In this document: one piece after another, positions 1 to 5,754 of the stretch | Layout of the letters: every line of letters begins with the position of its first letter | Position numbering within the stretch: position 1 is the stretch's first letter | NCBI GenBank assembly: GCA_014239035.1 | Contig: JAAZZY010000045.1 | Coordinates: forward strand, 1 to 12,690 | DNA length: 12,690 nucleotides | Origin: Chlamydiia bacterium | GTDB lineage: Bacteria > Chlamydiota > Chlamydiia > Chlamydiales > JAAZZY01 | Direction of reading: 5' to 3' | Made by a program: the position numbers and the translations under genes | Notes under the pieces: generated by a model | What the model saw: the letters and a program-made list of their open reading frames with translations, nothing else | Told to the model about the DNA's origin: nothing | Databases searched by the model: none

Positions 1-1
1 C

Positions 2-1126
2 CCTCTCCTAGTAAAGAAAAAAAAAAGAGGCGCCTGTGCCCTCGCTGGCCCGTTCTACTCTATTTTTGAACATACGGCCCCAATTTGCTCTATGCTTGAC
101 ATCCCTGTGATTACTAAAGAAGCGCCGATTCCCTTCAATTTCAAGCAATTTTACCCTAGTCTAAAATGTGAATTTAGAGACTGGACACTTCCCACTATTA
201 TTAAAAATTATTCCACTATCTTTTACGGCTTCAATGTGAGTGAGTACACCTTTAGAGAGCTCATTAACTACTCTAAAGAAAAAGACCCTGAAAATCCTCT
301 TTGGGACCTTCCAACAAAATTTATTTACCATCTGCATGGATGCTCAGATAAGCATTGGTTTAAGTCTGAGGCTCATACTCATTTGTTTGATGTGGATCAG
401 ATCCTTTTGTACGGTAAAAGAATGGAAGATATTTTTAAGAATTTAGGCCTGATTGACCGCCTTGTCTCTTATAGCCTCGTTGGCAATTACAGAAGAGTTT
501 ACTATAAAAAACATCAAAAGTTCTTTGATGCACTTGTTGAAAAAGAAGTCTTCTCTAAATTTAAAAAGAGACAATTTACCCTTCTATATGCCCCCACTTG
601 GACAGATGCTGAAAACAACTCTTCTATCTTTAAAGCCTACAAAGATGTAATTGAAAACCTTCCTAGGGATATGAACCTTCTCATTAAGCTTCATCCAAAT
701 TTAAGCCTTCAGTTTGATAGTCATGATCCTAGGGGACTCTATGAGGCGCTAGATCCCTTTGCAAAAAAATCTAATGTGCAAATTGTCCCGCTCTTTCCAT
801 GTATTTATCCTTTGCTCAATGGAGTGGATGCCTACCTTGGAGACTACTCATCTGTTGGCTATGACGCCCTTTCATTTAACCTGCCTATGTTTTTTATCAA
901 CCTTCACAAGCTTGACTCTACAAAAGATCGTACGGCCTATCTTCTGCGCTGCGGCACATCTATTAGTGAGGAAGAGCTTGGTGATATTTATCCTATTATT
1001 GATAAAACACTTCCTAAAGATGAGAAGCTTTTCTCTAAGATAAGAAAAAAGACATACAGTTACGCTTTTGGGAAAGATCCAAGCTATGAAGAGATGCAAA
1101 AAAGACTTTCTAACTATTTACTCTGA
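2..1126 (+). CDS. CDP-glycerol glycerophosphotransferase-like protein, 5' end outside window
   Basis: The protein resembles the TagB/TagF polyglycerol-phosphate transferase family, which moves glycerol phosphate or a related polyol phosphate from a CDP donor onto an acceptor at the cytoplasmic membrane face. The first ATG in frame is at 92, but the frame is open to the window edge. The preceding codons read as family-like sequence (GPFYSIFEHTAPICS) and no Shine-Dalgarno sequence precedes that ATG, so I treat the gene as starting before the window; 374 residues are visible. Counting from the ATG at 92, family motifs are HLHG (80-83, matching the usual WHG), LLYAPTW (164-170), KLHP (199-202) and GDYSSVGYDAL (250-260). 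The two histidine motifs and the DYSS loop are the expected active-site and donor-binding elements. The acceptor cannot be told from sequence. An A10 run at 17-26 lies inside the coding frame. The 3' end overlaps the convergent gene by 9 nt. Confidence 0.78.
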   Translation, partial: PLLVKKKKRGACALAGPFYSIFEHTAPICSMLDIPVITKEAPIPFNFKQFYPSLKCEFRDWTLPTIIKNYSTIFYGFNVSEYTFRELINYSKEKDPENPLWDLPTKFIYHLHGCSDKHWFKSEAHTHLFDVDQILLYGKRMEDIFKNLGLIDRLVSYSLVGNYRRVYYKKHQKFFDALVEKEVFSKFKKRQFTLLYAPTWTDAENNSSIFKAYKDVIENLPRDMNLLIKLHPNLSLQFDSHDPRGLYEALDPFAKKSNVQIVPLFPCIYPLLNGVDAYLGDYSSVGYDALSFNLPMFFINLHKLDSTKDRTAYLLRCGTSISEEELGDIYPIIDKTLPKDEKLFSKIRKKTYSYAFGKDPSYEEMQKRLSNYLL

Positions 1127-1594
1127 TTTTTCAATCTGCTCAAAAAAAAGAGCTTTAAATTCTGAAAGCTTCTCAGGGTCAATATGCGCCTTCGGAATAC
1201 CGTAGACTTCAGATGTTTTAGGGTCTTCAAAAAAGAGACGTTCTTCTTTTTTAATTTCAGGTCTTTGAATAAGCTGCTTTTTTCGTCTTAAGTACTGCGC
1301 TATAAAAAGAAGATACTCCACATTTGAGCCCCTCTCTTCTTCTTTAAAAAGCTCCATGGCTTTTTGATCAGGAGTGAGTTGTACTTTCTCTTTTTTTATG
1401 ACAATATACCAATGACCCCAGATGTTTTCATCTATTGCCTTCTCATCAAAACAATCTTCACAATAATCAGAGCGCTGAGGATCTTCCTCCTGGCCTTCTA
1501 CAGTAGAAAACACTTTATCACTATCAACAAACAGCTTCTGACATACTTTGCATTTACGGGCCCTTGCAGGTATTTTTAGCTGAAGGATGCTCAT
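1118..1594 (-). CDS. Small four-cysteine (zinc-ribbon-like) protein of unknown function
   Basis: I do not recognise this 158-residue protein as a named family. It has two CxxC pairs, C15/C18 (CKVC) and C45/C48 (CEDC), spaced as in a zinc ribbon, followed by a charged, lysine- and glutamate-rich helical region. There is no signal peptide or membrane segment, so it is probably cytosolic. The layout of two cysteine pairs around an RxDYC segment recalls small proteins seen in Planctomycetes and Chlamydiae, but that is memory rather than a search. The ATG at 1594 overlaps the holA stop as ATGA. It is preceded by AGAGGAG at 1608-1602 with a 7-nt spacer, which supports this start. It is the last gene of the minus-strand convoy, and its stop overlaps the convergent gene by 9 nt. 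A role linked to DNA or RNA handling is possible from the zinc ribbon and the holA neighbour but is a guess. Confidence 0.8.
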   Translation of the reverse strand: MSILQLKIPARARKCKVCQKLFVDSDKVFSTVEGQEEDPQRSDYCEDCFDEKAIDENIWGHWYIVIKKEKVQLTPDQKAMELFKEEERGSNVEYLLFIAQYLRRKKQLIQRPEIKKEERLFFEDPKTSEVYGIPKAHIDPEKLSEFKALFFEQIEKSE

Positions 1595-2565
1595 AGAGAG
1601 GCTCCTCTTAGTTTGATTAATAAGAGGCTCACTAAAAAATCTTCGTTTATAGGCTGACTTTTCATTAGAAGCTCTGTCTCAAAAAGAATCTGAAGCATCT
1701 TTCTAAACTGATCATTTGTGTATTGACGGGAGAGCTTGAGGCTTTTTTCTAAAAGATAGCCTTTAAGCTGAGGAAACTTTTGAGCATATTCATTTTGATT
1801 TACTCCCTTTAAGCGATAACCTTTTTGGAGCATGGATCGCAAAGAGTAGATTAGCATCATCAAAGGAAACTTTTGGGATTTTGTAATCTCTAGAGCTTCT
1901 TTTAGATGGTTGTCAAAAAGAGCTTGCCCTATTTTGAAAATAGATTGAGCAGGAGAAGATAAAATAATCTCTAAATCAGCTCTTGAGACTTCATTTTTAC
2001 CATAGAGATAACACGAGAGCTTTTCAACTTCTTGATCCATCAAAGAAACTTGAGACCCACACATTTTAACGATTTGATCACAAATGGCACTAGATGCTCT
2101 TAGCTTATTTTTAGAAAGCATACTCATTACCATATTGGAAAGCCTTTTTTCCTTGTCCCAGGGCTTTTCTAAGCTAAGATCTAAAGCAACACCCTCTTTT
2201 ACAAAAGGAGCTAAATCTTTAGTCATAGATGATGCTGTCAATACAAGTCTTATGTGGGCAAGAGGTGTTTTTATGTAGTCGACTAGCCTTTTTAAAAAAG
2301 TCTTGGGCAGCTTTTCAACTGAGATAATGCATAGACATATGCGTTTAGAAAACATCGAATATGAATTTAAAAGTTCATCTAGCTTTTGAAGTGTTATCTC
2401 CTCAGCTAAATATTGGCTCCATTCTTCACCCTCTTGCAATAACCTTTTAGCTAGTTTTTTCTGCACATACTCTTGAGGATCTACAATTAAATAGACATCA
2501 GATAGATGATCAGGATCAGCTGAGGCAAGGTGCTTTTCAAAGGCTGGCAGATGGTTAAATTTCAT
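1591..2565 (-). CDS. holA: DNA polymerase III subunit delta
   Basis: The delta subunit is the clamp-opening wrench of the Pol III clamp loader: with DnaX and delta prime it opens the DnaN ring and loads it on primed DNA. The 324-residue length is close to the usual size of about 340. The sequence follows the family plan: an N-terminal degenerate AAA+-like domain starting near YLIVDP (25-30) without a working P-loop, a middle helical segment near residues 150-210 (CGSQVSLMDQEVEKL resembles the usual GxDLxxLxxELEKL), and a C-terminal collar domain beginning near SIFKIGQALFDNH. HolA is poorly conserved, so the call rests on this pattern and length rather than on catalytic residues. Its ATG overlaps the stop of the upstream prenyl synthase gene by 4 nt (ATGA), and its own stop overlaps the next start the same way, which suggests translational coupling. 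No clear Shine-Dalgarno sequence precedes it. Confidence 0.82.
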   Translation of the reverse strand: MKFNHLPAFEKHLASADPDHLSDVYLIVDPQEYVQKKLAKRLLQEGEEWSQYLAEEITLQKLDELLNSYSMFSKRICLCIISVEKLPKTFLKRLVDYIKTPLAHIRLVLTASSMTKDLAPFVKEGVALDLSLEKPWDKEKRLSNMVMSMLSKNKLRASSAICDQIVKMCGSQVSLMDQEVEKLSCYLYGKNEVSRADLEIILSSPAQSIFKIGQALFDNHLKEALEITKSQKFPLMMLIYSLRSMLQKGYRLKGVNQNEYAQKFPQLKGYLLEKSLKLSRQYTNDQFRKMLQILFETELLMKSQPINEDFLVSLLLIKLRGASL

Positions 2566-3401
2566 AGACTAAACATCGACTGTATAAAAGCAATTAAGTG
2601 AGTAAAGGAATGCTCACTCTCTGTAAGGAGAGTAATAGCATCCTCGGCATTCTTCTTGATGAGCATAGAGGCTTGTTTTTCAGAGTGAAGAGCAAAGATC
2701 GTAAATTTATCGTGCTTATCATCTTTTGATTTTCCTTGAAAATCATTTTTGATTTGAAAAGCAAGGCCGATTTTCTGCCCTACATCTTTTAGCATAAGCT
2801 CTAAGTCTTCATGTTGATTTGCAATTACAGCTCCAAATTCAAGTGAGGCGCAAAAAAGTGATGATGTTTTTCTTAAATAGATATTCAATAAATCGTAGTA
2901 ATGCCCAATTTTGCCTGTCATGGAGAGATCTAAGAGTTGCCCTTCTAAAAGTTGACCTCCTCCACTGTAGTGACTCAAAAGCGATGTAAGTTTTACTTTT
3001 TGATCGCTTGATAGTCCTTTAGACTCTAAGACAACTGTAAAGGCATGCGTTAAGAAAAAGTCTCCAAGCAGCACCGCAATGGCTTCGCTGTATGCTTTGT
3101 GAACAGTTGGACGCCCTCTTCTAAAATCATCGTCATCCATGCAGGGCAAGTCATCATGAATTAAAGAGTAGTTGTGGATCATCTCTAAAGCACTTGCTGG
3201 AGCGTATGCAAGCTCTAGGTCATTAGATAGATCGTAGTAGGTTAATATAGCGAGCAGGGGCCTTAAGCGCTTGCCTTTATTTTCTAGAACGTAACGTGCT
3301 GCATGAAATAGCGGCTTTTCTTCTTTTGGAATGAGTTCAATTAATTCTTTTTCCAGCCTATCGTAGATAGGTCTGCAAGTCTCGTTGATCTGCGTAGACA
3401 C
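2562..3401 (-). CDS. ispA: Polyprenyl (farnesyl/geranylgeranyl) diphosphate synthase with altered second Asp motif
   Basis: This is a short-chain trans-prenyl diphosphate synthase that would condense isopentenyl diphosphate with allylic diphosphates in the cytosol. Its 279 residues match the IspA class of about 300. Family features are GKRLRPLL (43-50), the first aspartate-rich motif DDLPCMDDDDFRRGRP (83-98), GGGQLLEGQ (147-155) and YLRKTSSL (175-182). The second aspartate-rich region, normally FQIxDDxLD, reads FQIKNDFQG (215-223), so two of its three metal-binding aspartates are replaced. It may be a divergent but active enzyme or may have changed activity. The start is a GTG at 3401 with an AGG eight nt upstream. 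It lies 44 nt inside the end of the UDP-glucose dehydrogenase frame and leaves the protein at a typical length. With dxs in the same convoy it places two isoprenoid steps on one strand. Chain length of the product cannot be read here. Confidence 0.85.
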   Translation of the reverse strand: MSTQINETCRPIYDRLEKELIELIPKEEKPLFHAARYVLENKGKRLRPLLAILTYYDLSNDLELAYAPASALEMIHNYSLIHDDLPCMDDDDFRRGRPTVHKAYSEAIAVLLGDFFLTHAFTVVLESKGLSSDQKVKLTSLLSHYSGGGQLLEGQLLDLSMTGKIGHYYDLLNIYLRKTSSLFCASLEFGAVIANQHEDLELMLKDVGQKIGLAFQIKNDFQGKSKDDKHDKFTIFALHSEKQASMLIKKNAEDAITLLTESEHSFTHLIAFIQSMFSL

Positions 3402-3849
3402 TTTTTCTACCTATACTTATATAATCAAACCCAAGGCGAGCCATTTCATTGGGTTGATATTGGTTTCTTCCATCAAAAAAGGCTTTCCCTTTCATTTTAG
3501 AGAGCACCTCTTCGAAGTTAATAAAGCGAAACTGTCTCCATTCTGTGATTAGAGCCACTCCATCAACTTCTGTGGCTGCTTCTAGCTCATTTGCACACCA
3601 CGTAATCTGATCTTCTAGTCCTTTAACATACAACTTTGCATTTTCCATGGCAACAGGATCATAAAGGCGCATCTTGACCCCCTGCTCATATAGGATTTTT
3701 ATTAGAGTAAGAGAGGGAGCTTGCCTCATGTCATCTGTATCAGGTTTAAAACTCAATCCCCAAATGCCAATGGTCTTATTTTCTAGATCACCTTCAAAGT
3801 ACTGCTCTATTTTTTTGGCAAGCAGTCGCTTTTGTTTTTGATTAACCAT
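3358..3849 (-). CDS. UDP-glucose 6-dehydrogenase, C-terminal part of an interrupted gene (pseudogene candidate)
   Basis: This frame encodes the C-terminal UDP-sugar-binding domain of UDP-glucose dehydrogenase. The ATG at 3849 is only the first methionine after the interruption. Sixteen in-frame codons upstream lead back to the stop at 3898-3900, and the last of them (ECGTDILDAIE before MVNQKQ) align with the family helix that precedes this domain, so homology extends beyond the ATG. No good ribosome-binding site precedes the ATG. Visible family signatures are TIGIWGLSFKPDTDDMRQAPS (residues 26-46) and DGRNQ in the last third. The chain normally ends near YISIGR, but here it runs about 15 residues further because the end overlaps the ispA gene by 44 nt. 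Alone the domain lacks the NAD-binding Rossmann fold and catalytic cysteine, so it would not be an enzyme. It pairs with the N-terminal part at 3898-4725. Confidence 0.8.
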   Translation of the reverse strand: MVNQKQKRLLAKKIEQYFEGDLENKTIGIWGLSFKPDTDDMRQAPSLTLIKILYEQGVKMRLYDPVAMENAKLYVKGLEDQITWCANELEAATEVDGVALITEWRQFRFINFEEVLSKMKGKAFFDGRNQYQPNEMARLGFDYISIGRKSVYADQRDLQTYLR

Positions 3850-3883
3850 CTCTATGGCATCTAAAATATCTGTGCCACATTCA

Positions 3884-3899
3884 TTTTTTTTTTTTTTTT
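3884..3899. repeat. 16-nt homopolymer (T on plus, A on coding minus strand) at the UDP-glucose dehydrogenase break
   Basis: Positions 3884-3899 are 16 consecutive T on the plus strand. On the coding strand the order is CGA, then TAA with its T at 3900, then the remaining A residues, then AAT GAA TGT GGC. T plus 16 A plus T is 18 nt, six whole codons, so the two halves of the dehydrogenase stay in one frame and only the TAA separates them. Because the T lies before the run, adding or losing A residues leaves TAA in place. It is the longest homopolymer I see in the window and a likely site of sequencing, assembly or replication slippage error. Confidence 0.95.
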
Positions 3900-4725
3900 A
3901 TCGAAAGGCTTTAATATCCTTTGGAAAGCATGAGCCACCATATCCTACTCCAGGGTAGAGAAAGTTGTACCCTAATCGTTTATCCGCTCCGACTGCTTTG
4001 CGAACCTTTCCAACATCTGCTCCAACTTCTTCGCAGATATTTGCAATTTCATTCATAAAAGAAATTCTAGCAGCGAGCATGGCATTTGATGCATATTTCG
4101 TGAGCTCTGCAGATGGAATATCCATTATTAAAATTTTATCGTGATTGATAGAAAATGAGGCATAAAGAGCTTTTAAGGTTTCTCCCACTTTTTCAGAATC
4201 AGCTCCTATGACAATGCGGTCAGGTTTCATGAAATCATAAACAGCACTCCCCTCTTTTAGAAACTCTGGATTCGATGCGACATCAAAGCTCACTTCTTTT
4301 TTAAGCTCATCTAAGCGCTTTTGAATGGTATCTCTTACACGATATGCTGTGCCAACAGGCACAGTAGATTTGTTAATAACAATATGGTAGTCATTCATAT
4401 GTTCTGCAATAGATTTGGAAGCCTCATCTACATAACGTAGTTCTGCAGAGTCATCTTCAGCTTGTGGGGTTGAAACTGCAATAAATGAGATTTCGCTACT
4501 AGAGACTCCATCTTGATATGAAGTGGTAAAGCGCAGTCTTTTATTTTCCATGTTGCGCTTAACCATCTCTTCAAGTCCTGGTTCATAGAATGGGACTATT
4601 CCCTTTTTAAGGTTCTCAATTTTTTTTTTGTCCACATCTAGACAAATAACATTGTGTCCCATCTCAGCAAAGCATGTCCCAGTAACAAGTCCAACATACC
4701 CTGATCCAATAATTAATATTTCCAT
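3898..4725 (-). CDS. UDP-glucose 6-dehydrogenase, N-terminal and central part, truncated by an in-frame TAA
   Basis: UDP-glucose 6-dehydrogenase oxidises UDP-glucose to UDP-glucuronate with two NAD+, supplying sugars for capsule, LPS or other polymers. This 275-residue part holds the Rossmann NAD domain (GSGYVG, 7-12; acidic D30 at the end of the second strand), AVSTPQ (83-88), INKSTVPVGT (117-126), SNPEFLKEG (151-159), the conserved lysine in ELTKYASNA (207-215) and the catalytic cysteine C266 in GGSCFPKD (263-270). It ends five residues later at TAA, where family members continue for roughly 150 residues. The missing region follows in the same frame at 3358-3897. Every catalytic residue I can check is intact, so the break is either recent or an artefact. 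The ATG at 4725 lies 3 nt after the tdh stop. Similar sugar-nucleotide dehydrogenases cannot be fully excluded, but the motif set fits UDP-glucose dehydrogenase best. Confidence 0.88.
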   Translation of the reverse strand: MEILIIGSGYVGLVTGTCFAEMGHNVICLDVDKKKIENLKKGIVPFYEPGLEEMVKRNMENKRLRFTTSYQDGVSSSEISFIAVSTPQAEDDSAELRYVDEASKSIAEHMNDYHIVINKSTVPVGTAYRVRDTIQKRLDELKKEVSFDVASNPEFLKEGSAVYDFMKPDRIVIGADSEKVGETLKALYASFSINHDKILIMDIPSAELTKYASNAMLAARISFMNEIANICEEVGADVGKVRKAVGADKRLGYNFLYPGVGYGGSCFPKDIKAFR

Positions 4726-4728
4726 ACA

Positions 4729-5754
4729 CTAATCCCAGTTGAGAACTATTTTACCGCAGCGCCCTGAAATCATCACTTCAAATGCTTTCTCATATTCGTC
4801 TTTATGAAAGCGATGAGTGATAACCTTTTTAACATCTAAGCCACTTTGTATAAGACTAAGCATTTTATACCAAGTCTCAAACATCTCACGTCCATAGATA
4901 CCTTTGATTTCAATTCCTCTAAAGATAATGTCATTCCAATCGATTGCAATCTCTTCTTTAGGAATTCCAAGTAGCGCGACTTTCCCACCAAGCATCGTAT
5001 TTTTAAAAATACTCCTCAAGGCTGCTTTACTCCCAGACATCTCTAAAACCACATCAAATCCAATTTGAATTTTCCCTTTTTTCATGGCGTCTTTGATCTT
5101 TTGACTTTTGGCATTAATTGCTTGGGTTGCTCCCAATTGCAGAGCTAAATCTAAACGGTATTCATTAAGATCCGAAATGATAACATTTCGAGCTCCCACA
5201 CGTGATGCAATTGCACAAGCCATCATTCCAATGGGACCAGCTCCCACAATCCATACATCTTCGCCAACTAAATCAAAAGAAAGAGCGGTGTGCACAGCAT
5301 TACCTAGAGGATCTAAAATACTTCCGAGCTCATCATCAACAGAATCATCTAAAATGAAGATATTATCTTCGGGCACAGCAACAAAGTCAGCAAAGCCACC
5401 GTTGCGGTGTACTCCTACTCCTATAGTTGACACGCATAGGTGTTTTTTTCCTCTTAAACAGTTGCGACAGCTATTACATGCAATATGCCCTTCTACAGAA
5501 ACGCGATCTCCAACTTTTATACGATTGACATAAGCTCCAACCTCAACCACTTCTCCCATAAATTCATGGCCGATAGTCAAAGGTACGGGCACTGTTTTTT
5601 TAGCCCAGTCGTCCCATTGATAAATGTGAACATCTGTGCCACAGATTGAAGCATTTTTAACTTTAATAAGGACTTCGTGATCTAAGGGTTTTGGCTCTTT
5701 GACATCTTCAAGCCACAAACCTGTTTTTGCTTCTTTTTTAACTAATGCTTTCAA
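4729..5754 (-). CDS. tdh: L-threonine 3-dehydrogenase
   Basis: This zinc-dependent medium-chain dehydrogenase oxidises L-threonine with NAD+ to 2-amino-3-ketobutyrate, which Kbl then cleaves. The length, 341 residues, equals that of the E. coli enzyme. The N-terminal GroES-like domain has the catalytic-zinc cysteine C38 within SICGTDVHIY and the GHE motif (62-64). The structural-zinc lobe has four cysteines in CNSCRNCLRGKKHLC (93-107). The Rossmann nucleotide site is GAGPIGMMA. The start is a TTG at 5754 whose last bases overlap the kbl stop (TTGA, 4 nt). It puts the family-typical MKALVK at the N terminus, and AAGGGG lies 7 nt upstream, so I accept it despite the rare codon. The kbl-tdh order matches the E. 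coli operon. The pair would convert threonine to glycine and acetyl-CoA. The TDH identity is stronger than for a generic alcohol or sorbitol dehydrogenase because of the length, VHIYQWDDWA and the partner gene. Confidence 0.93.
   Translation of the reverse strand: MKALVKKEAKTGLWLEDVKEPKPLDHEVLIKVKNASICGTDVHIYQWDDWAKKTVPVPLTIGHEFMGEVVEVGAYVNRIKVGDRVSVEGHIACNSCRNCLRGKKHLCVSTIGVGVHRNGGFADFVAVPEDNIFILDDSVDDELGSILDPLGNAVHTALSFDLVGEDVWIVGAGPIGMMACAIASRVGARNVIISDLNEYRLDLALQLGATQAINAKSQKIKDAMKKGKIQIGFDVVLEMSGSKAALRSIFKNTMLGGKVALLGIPKEEIAIDWNDIIFRGIEIKGIYGREMFETWYKMLSLIQSGLDVKKVITHRFHKDEYEKAFEVMISGRCGKIVLNWD

Noticed and set aside
1138..1153. Inverted repeat GCTC, eight A, GAGC near the convergent gene ends, considered as a terminator.
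   Set aside because: The stem is only 4 bp, it lies inside the four-cysteine gene, and no proper G/C-rich hairpin with a U-run follows.
3884..3900. Programmed ribosomal frameshifting at the UDP-glucose dehydrogenase break.
   Set aside because: The frames on both sides are identical, so a single shift would put the ribosome out of frame and into a nearby stop; only readthrough or a base change joins the halves.
5108..5533. Plus-strand open frame of 141 codons opposite tdh.
   Set aside because: Its sequence is the antisense of a well-conserved dehydrogenase, shows no family pattern and has no ribosome-binding site.
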